The notes below the pieces were generated by a model. It had not been told where the DNA came from and ran no database searches. It was given only the letters and a program-made list of their open reading frames with translations. From assembly GCF_039540975.1 (NCBI RefSeq), contig NZ_BAABFL010000364.1, forward strand, positions 1 to 9,811: a stretch of DNA of 9,811 nt, given 5' to 3'. The translations under genes and the position numbers were made by a program. Source of the stretch: Kistimonas scapharcae (GTDB taxonomy: Bacteria > Pseudomonadota > Gammaproteobacteria > Pseudomonadales > Endozoicomonadaceae). Below, piece by piece: positions 1-6,226 of this stretch; the first letter of the stretch is position 1, and every line of letters begins with the position of its first letter.

Positions 1-19
1 AGCTGAGCTGTTGGTCCAT
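1..19 (-). CDS. Possible 5' end of a gene leaving the window
   Basis: On the minus strand an ATG at 19-17 opens a frame reading MDQQLS before the left edge. A GGAG sits 7 nt upstream of the ATG (27-30), a good ribosome-binding distance, and the frame has the same direction as the thioesterase gene that ends 90 nt upstream. Six residues are too few to name a family. The GGAG lies inside one arm of the inverted repeat at 21-54, so translation could be structure-dependent if this start is real. It may also be a chance ATG. Confidence 0.3.
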
Positions 20-20
20 G

Positions 21-54
21 GCTAATCTCCAGCAAGGGCTGAGAGGAGATTAGC
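21..54. repeat. Perfect 10-bp inverted repeat (stem-loop)
   Basis: GCTAATCTCC at 21-30 is exactly complementary to GGAGATTAGC at 45-54, with a 14-nt loop. No clear run of T follows on either strand (only TTATTAT on the plus side), so it is not a textbook terminator. It lies downstream of the minus-strand thioesterase and just before a possible minus-strand start at 19. It could be a weak terminator or mRNA 3' end for the thioesterase, or a structure masking the Shine-Dalgarno of the next gene. Confidence 0.6.
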
Positions 55-109
55 TTATTATCGGGGACTTAATCGCAGGTTCCTTAGGGGCTCCAACAAC
101 ATGGCATAA

Positions 110-652
110 TTAGTCCCGGGAAAATGCCTGGCGCTTGACCGACAGCATTTGCTTCCATGCCTTGATCTGATCAGGCAATTCACCGACCAGGCATTCGGGA
201 TCCAGCGTACGCATCACCTGCCCCGGGTCAAGTACCTTGCCTGAACCGACAATGGCAACCCGGGAATGTCCAAGCGAATACATCCGGCCATTTCTTTCAA
301 AACGTTGCTCAAAATAGCAATATTTGTTGTCCCATCCCAGTAATGTTGTCTGCAGTTGAAACCTGTGGAAAGGAGGCAGCTCACGGAAGTAGGCGATTTC
401 CTGAGCACTGGCGATCAGTTTCCATCGATTCTGCAGGGTCAACCTCAGCAAACCGGACTCCGCCATATGGAGGGTTCTGCCCAGATCCATAAAGCTGAAA
501 TACCGGGCATTGGTCAAATGCAGGTTGATATCGCAGTCATGTGGACAGACGGTAAACGACTGAATACTGGCTTCCAGGGGTTTTCTGGTATGTGAACGAC
601 GAAAGAAAATAATTCTCAGGATGAGGGTCAAAAAGCGCAGATACAGATTCAT
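110..652 (-). CDS. Thioesterase-family (hotdog fold) protein
   Basis: A 180-residue protein related to the acyl-CoA thioesterase/THEM6-like branch of the hotdog superfamily, which hydrolyses acyl-CoA or related thioesters. Residues 41-51 carry the typical D-x-N-x-H-x-x-N-A-R-Y arrangement (Asp41, Asn43, His45, Asn48, Tyr51) that in this superfamily marks the active-site turn and the start of the long hotdog helix. The later part (about 85-140) reads as beta strands with a conserved-looking G-H-S-R-V segment. Residues 4-17 are hydrophobic and followed by basic residues, suggesting membrane association at the N-terminus. The start at 652 is the only good one; the upstream purine stretch is a weak ribosome site. 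The gene is divergent from the coiled-coil gene. The natural substrate cannot be read from the sequence. Family assignment is secure; enzymatic activity is inferred. Confidence 0.8.
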   Translation of the reverse strand: MNLYLRFLTLILRIIFFRRSHTRKPLEASIQSFTVCPHDCDINLHLTNARYFSFMDLGRTLHMAESGLLRLTLQNRWKLIASAQEIAYFRELPPFHRFQLQTTLLGWDNKYCYFEQRFERNGRMYSLGHSRVAIVGSGKVLDPGQVMRTLDPECLVGELPDQIKAWKQMLSVKRQAFSRD

Positions 653-716
653 TCCAGAACAACCATTTCATTATTGTTAGTCTAGGGCTGCCTATCAGGC
701 ACAAGCATCAATCCGT

Positions 717-746
717 CAGACAAGCCGCCTGCCGACGATCTATACT
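717..746 (+). promoter_or_regulatory. Candidate sigma70 promoter for the coiled-coil gene
   Basis: CAGACA at 717-722 (four of six matches to TTGACA) is followed after 18 nt by TATACT at 741-746 (five of six matches to TATAAT). This would give a leader of about 175 nt before the ATG at 928. The rest of the 653-927 divergent spacer shows no convincing element for the thioesterase side. The call rests on motif matching by eye only. Confidence 0.27.
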
Positions 747-927
747 CAGTCGCATTTTCCAGATGAAAAACGATCGCAGCCATGGTGAGGGATCATACTA
801 TGCCTGACCACGGCAGAACATTCACAGCCCTGTAAATGACATGCCGCAAAAAAACCACTGTGTTTTTCCCTGACACGCATTGCTCAGACATCTTGGTAAA
901 ATTCCGGGCTTTTTTCGGGAGAGAACC

Positions 928-1461
928 ATGACATCGATTAGCCAGAGCGAACCGTCAGCCCCCGGACAACAGGCCGATGCCAGCGAGCTCATCAAACTCA
1001 GGGAAGAGAACCGCCAGCTGATTCGCGAATTCAAAACCCTTCAGGCGGATAACCCGAAGCGTCTGAAAACCCAGATCAAACGCCTTCAGGAGGATAACCG
1101 CAGCAAACAGAATGAGATGGCCCTGCTCAAAAGCAAACTGAAACGCGAGCAGGAAGAAACAGCCGCTCTGCGCCAGGCGCTTGAGGAGCTGAATGAAAGC
1201 ATTCAACACTTGCAGGTGCTCGAACACCCCCAATGGGAGTCAGAGGATAAATCCTGGGCGGTTTACCTGAAGCTGGATGACAACACACCGGACGGTCAAA
1301 CGCCTGAATTCAGCATACGAGTACTTGACCGGCAGACCGGTGGCGCCAAAACGGCTCATATGGATGTGGATGATGACGGGAACCACAAGCTCTCATGGCC
1401 CCGTATGCGTGCTATCCCCAAGGATGTCAAAACAGCGGTAGAGCAACTGATCGAAGGGTGA
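928..1461 (+). CDS. Coiled-coil protein of unknown function
   Basis: A 177-residue, charged, soluble protein with no signal peptide. After a short polar tail (1-18) it has a long heptad-like helix from about residue 20 to 98, rich in Leu, Glu, Lys, Arg and Gln, with one Asn-Pro break at 42-43. A compact C-terminal segment (about 103-177) contains aromatic and beta-type stretches (WAVYLKL at 110-116; FSIRVLD at 128-134) and a closing helix. I chose ATG 928, preceded by GGGAGAG at 917-923; an upstream in-frame ATG at 880 would add 16 residues but has no ribosome site. The gene stands alone and converges with dsbA 36 nt downstream. The coiled coil suggests dimerisation or a scaffold role. I do not recognise the family and assign no function. 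Confidence 0.8.
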   Translation: MTSISQSEPSAPGQQADASELIKLREENRQLIREFKTLQADNPKRLKTQIKRLQEDNRSKQNEMALLKSKLKREQEETAALRQALEELNESIQHLQVLEHPQWESEDKSWAVYLKLDDNTPDGQTPEFSIRVLDRQTGGAKTAHMDVDDDGNHKLSWPRMRAIPKDVKTAVEQLIEG

Positions 1462-1495
1462 GCCCTACCATTGCCTGACTCACCAGCAGGTGCTG
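1457..1495. other. Overlapping hairpins between convergent genes
   Basis: The 36-nt gap between the coiled-coil gene and dsbA, plus adjoining bases, can form two mutually exclusive stems: GGTGAG (1457-1462) with CTCACC (1479-1484), and CAGCA (1484-1488) with TGCTG (1491-1495). Neither is followed by a T run, so a terminator role is only a possibility; it is the only structure available between these two genes. Confidence 0.3.
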
Positions 1496-1497
1496 AA

Positions 1498-2142
1498 CTA
1501 CCCCTTGGGCTTCAGCGCCTGACGCTCTTTCTTGATCAGGAAATCGGCCACTTCCAGCATGGCCTTGGCGCTGCCGGCTTCCCGGGCAGAAATACGGTAT
1601 TTGCCATTCACAACCAGGGCTGGGACACCCGTAAGCTGTGCACCACGAATCAGTGAATCCGCCTGCCTTAACTGGTTACGTACGCCAAAGGAGTTATAAG
1701 CTTTAGTGAACTGCTCTTCAGATACATCATAAAGCTTGAGGAATTTTGCCATGGCATCCGGCTGGTTCAGGCGCCGGTTTTCCTGGTGAATGCTATGAAA
1801 GATGGCAGCATCCACCTTGTTGGCATCAAGCTCCAACGCCTGGACGGTATAATACAATTGTCCATGCACCTTCCATTCCTTGCCAAAAAGCGCGGGGACT
1901 TTACGGAAGTTCACGTCGTCTGCCAGCGTTCTGGCCCAAGGCTCGATATAAGGTTCCAGCTGGTAGCAGTGGGGGCAGCCATACCAGAAAGCCTCCATGA
2001 CCTCCACCTTGGCCGGATCACTGGTGGGGATAGGCTGGCTGAGGCGGATGTAGTGCTTTCCCTCCTCAAACTTCTCGCCCGCCTGGGCAAACAAGGGTAG
2101 CAGCAGCAGGACAGTCAGAAATCGCATCAGCAGTTTTGGCAT
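1498..2142 (-). CDS. dsbA: Thiol:disulfide interchange protein DsbA
   Basis: A 214-residue periplasmic oxidoreductase that introduces disulfide bonds into exported proteins and is itself reoxidised by the membrane protein DsbB. A signal peptide spans about residues 1-21 (basic start, Leu-rich core, A-Q-A end). The active site is Cys56-Pro57-His58-Cys59, the classical DsbA CPHC motif, preceded by F-W-Y-G. The cis-proline loop is Thr171-Gly172-Val173-Pro174. The segment between them is the helical insertion typical of DsbA, and total length fits the family. The start is supported by AAGAAGAG located 6 nt upstream of the ATG on the minus strand. It is transcribed alone; the coiled-coil gene meets it tail to tail. 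The small cysteine-bearing exported protein at 9285-9710 is the kind of protein DsbA would oxidise. Confidence 0.96.
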   Translation of the reverse strand: MPKLLMRFLTVLLLLPLFAQAGEKFEEGKHYIRLSQPIPTSDPAKVEVMEAFWYGCPHCYQLEPYIEPWARTLADDVNFRKVPALFGKEWKVHGQLYYTVQALELDANKVDAAIFHSIHQENRRLNQPDAMAKFLKLYDVSEEQFTKAYNSFGVRNQLRQADSLIRGAQLTGVPALVVNGKYRISAREAGSAKAMLEVADFLIKKERQALKPKG

Positions 2143-2458
2143 GTTTCACTCTTCTTTTGTCATATGCATCCATTTCCTCAGGTTATTGTGACAAAAAAGA
2201 GCGCTCACCAAAACCCGTTTTATAGCGTGCCATACGACAACCTCGGTCAAGCAACTCATGCTTGGTTTACCTAACAATGCAGCAAGCCCCAATAACAAAA
2301 CCAACAATCAATCGCTGTTTTTTTATCGACATGCCGAATCGGCCATCAGTTTTATAGCCAGCACGGAACTTTGTATTTACCCAAGAATCCAAAGGACTAC
2401 TGCGTTTAAAACAAATGCAGCGTTTTTTATCCAGCTTACTTTCAAGGAGTAATACAAC
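2143..2458. other. Divergent intergenic region (dsbA / 200-aa orphan)
   Basis: This 316-nt, gene-free, fairly AT-rich spacer separates two divergent genes. It contains an 8-bp palindrome GAGCGCTC at 2199-2206, a T7 run at 2318-2324, and a candidate plus-strand promoter with TCGACA at 2326-2331 and TTTTAT at 2350-2355 (18-nt spacer). An inverted repeat GCCGA-A-TCGGC at 2333-2343 lies between these two boxes, where a repressor could act. A 64-codon frame from 2258 lacks a ribosome site and any recognisable protein character and was not called. Confidence 0.35.
2444..2450 (+). promoter_or_regulatory. Strong Shine-Dalgarno for the 200-aa orphan gene
   Basis: AAGGAGT at 2444-2450 ends 8 nt before the ATG at 2459. 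This near-consensus site fixes the start and suggests the orphan is well translated. Confidence 0.75.
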
Positions 2459-3061
2459 ATGTCAAGTTATGATTTAACCAGTCCAAGTGCAACATACGGT
2501 GGTTCCGGCTTTTCTAACCAACGGTCGCATGAAGATGCCGATATGGAAAGCGTTTCGTTTAATAGACACCATACAGGAGTAGCCAGTGGCATCAGAGGTT
2601 TCTTACACCGCAGAGCCGAAGGCGGCTGTTGCCCTGACAGAGCGACGTGTGCACGTAAGGTAAAGACAGTATTTGTCGGTTTAGGCAAACTACTGGCAGG
2701 CGCCGTGATTGTGCCGGGTAACATCGTATTTAATACACTACTAGGATTCGCCAGTGGTTTTGTTGAAGGGGAATCCAAGGTAGTCAAGGCAGTTTACAAC
2801 AAACTCGCTGATACGAATAAACCTTTGGCATTCGCTGCAGCCTTTGTAACCGCCATTACTGTCGGCCTCATACCAGGTGCTATTTTTGCTGTTGGACGGA
2901 CGATGGAAGGAATGGTTTATGGTGCCCGTAATGGTGTTGCCATGACTATCAATCTGGGCGGATCAGCGTGGAATGAGAAGGCTAATGAAACACTTCATAC
3001 CGTTCATAACCGTTTTCTCACAGCCTTTGGTCATAGCACTGTCGAATATGGCGTCCTATAA
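2459..3061 (+). CDS. Orphan protein with two hydrophobic Gly/Pro-rich lobes
   Basis: A 200-residue protein that I do not recognise. Residues 1-45 are polar, Ser/Gly/His-rich and probably disordered. Residues 48-70 are basic and hold a cysteine cluster (Cys57, Cys58, Cys64). Two hydrophobic lobes follow, at about 71-104 and 122-155, each with a Pro-Gly turn (86-87 and 139-140) and closely spaced glycines ending in Phe/Met-Val-x-Gly (101-104, 152-155). They could form two membrane hairpins or one pair of helices. The tail (156-200) is amphipathic and polar. There is no N-terminal signal peptide. The two lobes resemble each other, suggesting an old internal duplication. The gene has its own strong ribosome site, stands alone, and is closed by a large stem-loop. 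The layout recalls bilobed membrane-insertion proteins, including some bacterial effectors, but that is analogy only. Confidence 0.8.
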   Translation: MSSYDLTSPSATYGGSGFSNQRSHEDADMESVSFNRHHTGVASGIRGFLHRRAEGGCCPDRATCARKVKTVFVGLGKLLAGAVIVPGNIVFNTLLGFASGFVEGESKVVKAVYNKLADTNKPLAFAAAFVTAITVGLIPGAIFAVGRTMEGMVYGARNGVAMTINLGGSAWNEKANETLHTVHNRFLTAFGHSTVEYGVL

Positions 3062-3088
3062 GCTTCCAATAACGCACTAAGTATCAAT

Positions 3089-3134
3089 CCGACTATAGCA
3101 ACAACCTTATTTATATGGCTGTTGTTATAGTCGG
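3089..3134. terminator. 18-bp stem-loop, possible terminator of the orphan gene
   Basis: Bases 3089-3106 pair with 3117-3134 along all 18 positions (two of them G-U in the plus-strand RNA) around a 10-nt AU-rich loop. It begins 27 nt after the stop codon of the 200-aa orphan. No T run follows (GTATTC comes next), so it may act as an mRNA 3' stabiliser or a factor-assisted stop rather than a classical intrinsic terminator. Confidence 0.5.
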
Positions 3135-3359
3135 GTATTCAAAGCACTCTATGCAATTTAAGAATATTTAAATGACAACGTACGGATTTCTCTGATTCAA
3201 ACCTATCAAACCCTCGCCGAGAAAAATTATTTCCCATCCTCAAAAGATACGAATAACCAGCAACATCAAACATCCATTCAGCCTCGCAGCGGACATAACG
3301 TGCGGATACTGCTGATACCCCAGACAAAAGCTGCCCAGTAGGATACCGGCCTCTACACC

Positions 3360-3380
3360 TATAAGGCGGTTCCAAACGCC
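3360..3380 (+). promoter_or_regulatory. Candidate -10 box with overlapping operator-like palindrome
   Basis: TATAAG at 3360-3365 matches five of six bases of a sigma70 -10 box but has no good -35 partner. It runs into GGCGGTTCCAAACGCC (3365-3380), an imperfect palindrome with six of eight complementary pairs, covering the expected transcription start. The arrangement would suit an activator-dependent promoter with a repressor site, 37 nt before the binding-protein ATG. It was found by eye and is tentative. Confidence 0.25.
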
Positions 3381-3416
3381 AGTCACACCACATCATCACC
3401 GACTCAGAGGCAAACA

Positions 3417-4406
3417 ATGCGAATTCGAACACTTCTGGCCCTGACTCTCGTCACGCTTGCATCCTTCAACACCAGTGTTTCTCTGGCAGCAACCCGCAGT
3501 GGAGAAAACGTCAGCATCTGGTTTGATACCGGCGGCCCCGTAGGTGGCGCTTACAATACGATTGTACAAAATGGTGCCCAGCAGGCCTGTGAAGATCTCG
3601 GCTGTGATATCCGGTTCCTGTACTCCGACTGGAGCCCACAGAAAATGATCGAAAACGCCAACCGTGCCATTGCATCAAAACCCGATGGTCTGGTGGTGAT
3701 GGGTCACCCCGGGGATGACGCGTACGAAGCACTAATTGATGAAGCGCAAGACAGCGGCATCATCGTCACTAGCAGCGATACCGAGCTGCCGCGCCTGATG
3801 GCAGAGCACCAAGCAGAAGGTTTTGGTTACGCTGGCACTGATAACAAAAGCCGCGGCACCTTGCTGGCCCAGGAAGCCCTGCGCCGCCACCCCATGAAAG
3901 CCGGTGAACGCGCACTGGTTTGGGGACTGAAGAGTAAACCCAATCGAGGACTCTCTACCGTCGGCATGATTGAAGCACTAGAAGACGCCGGCTTGCAGGT
4001 TGATTACATGGAAATCAGCGCTGAACTGGATAAAGACCCTACCCTAGGCATGCCACTGATGACAGCGTATCTCTCCCGTCACCCTGATACCAAGATGATA
4101 CTGATCGATCACGCCGCCCTGACTGGCCAATTGGAAAACCTGTTGCGTGCGGCCGGGGTCGGCCCGAATGAGATCTTCGCAGCCGGCTTCAGCCTGTCTC
4201 CAGCTACCGCAGCAGCTATCCAGAGTGGTTACGTTGATCTGGTAGGCGACGGACAGCCTTTCCTGCAGGGCTACCTCCCTGTTCTGCAGGTTGTCCTGAC
4301 CAAGCGCTATGGTTTCTCCGGTTTGAACATCAATACCGGCGGTGGTTTTATCAGCCGCGACAATATTGACCTGATCGCACCACTGGCCAAGCAAGGCCTT
4401 CGTTAA
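3417..4406 (+). CDS. Periplasmic sugar-binding protein of an ABC importer
   Basis: A 329-residue periplasmic binding protein of the RbsB/LacI-like fold (Peripla_BP_4 type), which captures a sugar and delivers it to the permease encoded downstream. A Sec signal peptide covers about residues 1-25 (M-R-I-R start, hydrophobic core, S-L-A-A end). The mature chain starts with a beta strand and G-G-P-V-G-G-A-Y loop (39-46), followed by a helix and the K-P-D-G-L-V-V-M-G strand typical of this fold; later segments alternate strand and helix through two lobes. Cys58 and Cys63 are close enough to form a disulfide. Length fits the family. The ATG at 3417 follows AGAGG at 3405-3409. It is the first gene of the operon, and a stem-loop follows it, as is common where binding protein is needed in excess. 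The ligand cannot be read from sequence; the adjacent GH4 enzyme points to a glycoside. Confidence 0.92.
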   Translation: MRIRTLLALTLVTLASFNTSVSLAATRSGENVSIWFDTGGPVGGAYNTIVQNGAQQACEDLGCDIRFLYSDWSPQKMIENANRAIASKPDGLVVMGHPGDDAYEALIDEAQDSGIIVTSSDTELPRLMAEHQAEGFGYAGTDNKSRGTLLAQEALRRHPMKAGERALVWGLKSKPNRGLSTVGMIEALEDAGLQVDYMEISAELDKDPTLGMPLMTAYLSRHPDTKMILIDHAALTGQLENLLRAAGVGPNEIFAAGFSLSPATAAAIQSGYVDLVGDGQPFLQGYLPVLQVVLTKRYGFSGLNINTGGGFISRDNIDLIAPLAKQGLR

Positions 4407-4414
4407 TACTCACC

Positions 4415-4437
4415 GGCGCGCAGATCCGCTGCGCGCC
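4415..4437 (+). promoter_or_regulatory. Intercistronic GC-rich stem-loop after the binding-protein gene
   Basis: GGCGCGCAG (4415-4423) pairs perfectly with CTGCGCGCC (4429-4437) around a 5-nt loop. It starts 8 nt after the binding-protein stop codon and lies 35 nt before the ATPase ATG. No T run follows. Such structures between the binding-protein and membrane-component genes often stabilise the upstream mRNA or partly stop transcription, giving more binding protein than transporter. That role here is inferred. Confidence 0.65.
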
Positions 4438-4472
4438 TGGCCTGACTCCCTGGATAAAGAGACGGTTTCCGG

Positions 4473-5249
4473 ATGACCAAACGCCTGGAAATGCGCGGCA
4501 TGAACAAGTGGTTCAATGGCGTGCATGCACTGCAAGACATCGATTTCGACCTGAATGCCGGTGAAGTCGTCGCCATTGTAGGCGACAACGGCGCAGGTAA
4601 ATCGACCCTGATCAAGATACTGGCCGGCCTGCATCAGCCTGACAGTGGTACGCTAAAGATCAGTGGCCAGGCAATTGATTTTTCCCGTTATAACGTCGCA
4701 ACGGCCCGAAAGCTTGGTGTCGAAACCGTTTACCAGGAGCGCTCGCTCGGCGAAAAACAGCCCCTCTGGAGAAACCTGTTTGTCGGGCGTCACCTTCGCA
4801 ATAAGTTTGGTTTTATCCGCGTTCAGGAAGAAAAACTGATTACCCAACGACTGTTGCAGGACATTGGCCTGCGCGGCATAGGCATCACGCCGGACTCTGA
4901 TGTCAGCATCCTTTCCGGTGGTGAACGACAGGGGCTGGCCATCGGTCGCGCCATGCATTTTGATGCCGAGATCATCATTCTGGATGAACCCACCAACGCC
5001 CTCTCCCTGCACGAAGTGGGCAAGGTGCTGGACTTCATCCGTCGCATACGGGCCACTGGCCGTTCCTGCATCCTGATCTGCCATAACATGGCCCATGTCT
5101 ACGACGTGGCGGACCGGTTTGTCTTTGTTGATCGCGGCAGAATTGTGGCTGAACACGCCCGTAGTGCCATCAGCCTGGAAGAGCTCAGCACCACATTGAT
5201 CAATATTGCCCGGGAAAACACCCTGCAACGGAACGGAGCCCCGTCATGA
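4473..5249 (+). CDS. Sugar ABC importer, single-domain ATPase
   Basis: A 258-residue cytoplasmic ATPase that would power import by the adjacent permease. All motifs of one complete nucleotide-binding domain are present: Walker A G-D-N-G-A-G-K-S-T at 37-45, Q-loop Gln88, signature L-S-G-G-E-R-Q at 147-153, Walker B I-I-I-L-D-E at 167-172, and switch His204. It has one domain, like FrcA, whereas RbsA/XylG/MglA-type ATPases of this importer class are about 500 residues with two fused domains; the functional unit is therefore probably a homodimer. It follows the binding-protein gene after 66 nt holding a stem-loop, and its last four bases (ATGA) overlap the permease start, implying coupled translation. 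AAAGAGACGG upstream serves as the ribosome site. Long antisense frames opposite this gene are codon-bias shadows. Confidence 0.95.
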   Translation: MTKRLEMRGMNKWFNGVHALQDIDFDLNAGEVVAIVGDNGAGKSTLIKILAGLHQPDSGTLKISGQAIDFSRYNVATARKLGVETVYQERSLGEKQPLWRNLFVGRHLRNKFGFIRVQEEKLITQRLLQDIGLRGIGITPDSDVSILSGGERQGLAIGRAMHFDAEIIILDEPTNALSLHEVGKVLDFIRRIRATGRSCILICHNMAHVYDVADRFVFVDRGRIVAEHARSAISLEELSTTLINIARENTLQRNGAPS

Positions 5250-6205
5250 CCCTGTTTTTGCGCCACTACCGTTTCCAGATGGGCACCTTTGGCCTGCTGC
5301 TGGTGCTTTGGGCGACATTCCTGGTGTTAAGCCCGGCCACCTTTGGCTCCCTGCGCATTTACACCTCCTTCATGACCAGTATTCCGTTCCCGGCCATACT
5401 GGCGCTGATGCTGACCTTCCTGATTGTATCCGGGGAAATGGACATGTCGTTTCCGGCCATCATGGCTTTTTCCGGTTATCTCTTTGCTGTCGTGTTTACG
5501 GCTACGGGCAGCAGTCTCACAGCTATGGTCGCAGCGCTGCTGGGTGGCAGCATGGCAGGGCTGATTAACGGCTTACTGATTGTCCGACTCGGCGTTCCCT
5601 CTATCATCGCCACAATTGGCACCCAGTTTTTCTGGTATGGACTGACAACAGTGCTTGCCGACGGTATCGCCATCAGCCTGATTGATGTCCGCTCCACCTG
5701 GCTGCATGATTTGCTGGTCGGTCGCCTTTTCGGCTGGCTGCCCATGCAGGCGATCTGGTGCCTGGTGCTGACCGTGGTCGCCTGGCTCATGTTGCAGCGG
5801 CACACCTTTGGCGACAATGTGCGTTTTATCGGGGATGACATCAATACCGCCAAAATGATGGGTATCCCGACCGATCGCACCCGAATCCTGCTGTTTACCC
5901 TGATGGGAGTGACCAGCGCCTTGGTCGGCGTCATGGTATGCCTAGAAATGGCCAACTGGTGGCCAACCCAGGGCGAAGGTTACCTGCTGCTGGTCTTTGC
6001 CTCGATATTTATTGGCGGTACATCTGTCTTCGGCGGAACCGGCACATTGTTCGGAACATTGATCGGTGCCATAGTCATCGGCATGATCGAATCCGGTATC
6101 ATTGCCGTCGGACTTTCCGGGTTCTGGACGCGCATGGTTTACGGTCTGATTATTGTTGTTTCGGTCTCTGTCTATGCCTTCCTGATGAAGACCCACCGTC
6201 GCTAA
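5246..6205 (+). CDS. Sugar ABC importer permease (RbsC/FrcC type)
   Basis: A 319-residue inner-membrane permease of the BPD_transp_2 family (monosaccharide-type, CUT2 class), expected to work as a homodimer with the preceding ATPase. The sequence is almost wholly hydrophobic, with about eight to ten membrane segments. Family landmarks include G-E-M-D-M-S-F at 63-69, corresponding to the G-x-D-L-S-V region of RbsC; the cytoplasmic coupling stretch around I-G-D-D-x-N-T-A at about 191-199; and the glycine-rich G-G-T-S-V-F-G-G-T-G-T-L-F-G-T-L-I-G segment in the last third. The start codon sits in the ATGA overlap with the ATPase stop and is preceded by GGAACGGAG. Only one permease gene is present, as expected for this class. 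Length and motifs are normal. The glycosidase gene follows after 21 nt. Confidence 0.94.
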   Translation: MTLFLRHYRFQMGTFGLLLVLWATFLVLSPATFGSLRIYTSFMTSIPFPAILALMLTFLIVSGEMDMSFPAIMAFSGYLFAVVFTATGSSLTAMVAALLGGSMAGLINGLLIVRLGVPSIIATIGTQFFWYGLTTVLADGIAISLIDVRSTWLHDLLVGRLFGWLPMQAIWCLVLTVVAWLMLQRHTFGDNVRFIGDDINTAKMMGIPTDRTRILLFTLMGVTSALVGVMVCLEMANWWPTQGEGYLLLVFASIFIGGTSVFGGTGTLFGTLIGAIVIGMIESGIIAVGLSGFWTRMVYGLIIVVSVSVYAFLMKTHRR

Positions 6206-6217
6206 ATCGTTATCAGC

Positions 6218-6224
6218 GGGGAGG
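6218..6224 (+). promoter_or_regulatory. Closely spaced Shine-Dalgarno of the GH4 gene
   Basis: GGGGAGG at 6218-6224 ends only 2 nt before the ATG at 6227, tighter than the usual 5-9 nt. The start is nevertheless firm, because the protein must begin here to include the N-terminal dinucleotide-binding strand (M-K-K-I-T-V-I-G-A-G-S). The tight spacing could lower enzyme yield relative to the transporter. Confidence 0.55.
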
Positions 6225-6226
6225 CT

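Larger units (their letters stand above)
3062..3416. other. Leader region upstream of the sugar operon
   Basis: This 355-nt gene-free stretch holds the 18-bp stem-loop (3089-3134), an AT-only-armed inverted repeat ATTTAA-GAATAT-TTAAAT at 3156-3173, and a TATAAG box followed by an imperfect palindrome at 3360-3380 close to the binding-protein gene. A 97-codon minus-strand frame covers most of it, but it begins inside the binding-protein gene, has no protein-family character, and is not called. The promoter of the sugar operon should lie here, but no full -35/-10 pair is convincing. Confidence 0.45.

Noticed and set aside
880..927. Upstream in-frame ATG extending the coiled-coil protein by 16 residues
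   Set aside because: No ribosome-binding site before 880, whereas the ATG at 928 has GGGAGAG at a suitable distance.
2184..2207. Possible CRP-like site (TGTGA followed by CTCAC) upstream of dsbA
   Set aside because: The spacing between half-sites is wrong for CRP and the second half-site is degenerate.
2258..2452. Plus-strand 64-codon frame upstream of the bilobed orphan
   Set aside because: No Shine-Dalgarno before its ATG, low-complexity composition, and it occupies the expected promoter region of the downstream gene.
3139..3432. Minus-strand 97-codon frame across the sugar-operon leader
   Set aside because: It starts inside the binding-protein gene, has no recognisable domain or good ribosome site, and would cover the operon promoter region.
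4653..5228. Long minus-strand open frame (191 codons) opposite the ABC ATPase gene
   Set aside because: It mirrors a gene with complete ABC motifs, has no ribosome site and its translation lacks protein-family character; a codon-bias shadow.
5476..5955. Minus-strand open frame (159 codons) opposite the permease gene
   Set aside because: Its Arg/Ser/Thr-rich translation is typical of antisense to a hydrophobic protein; the permease frame is clearly the real one.
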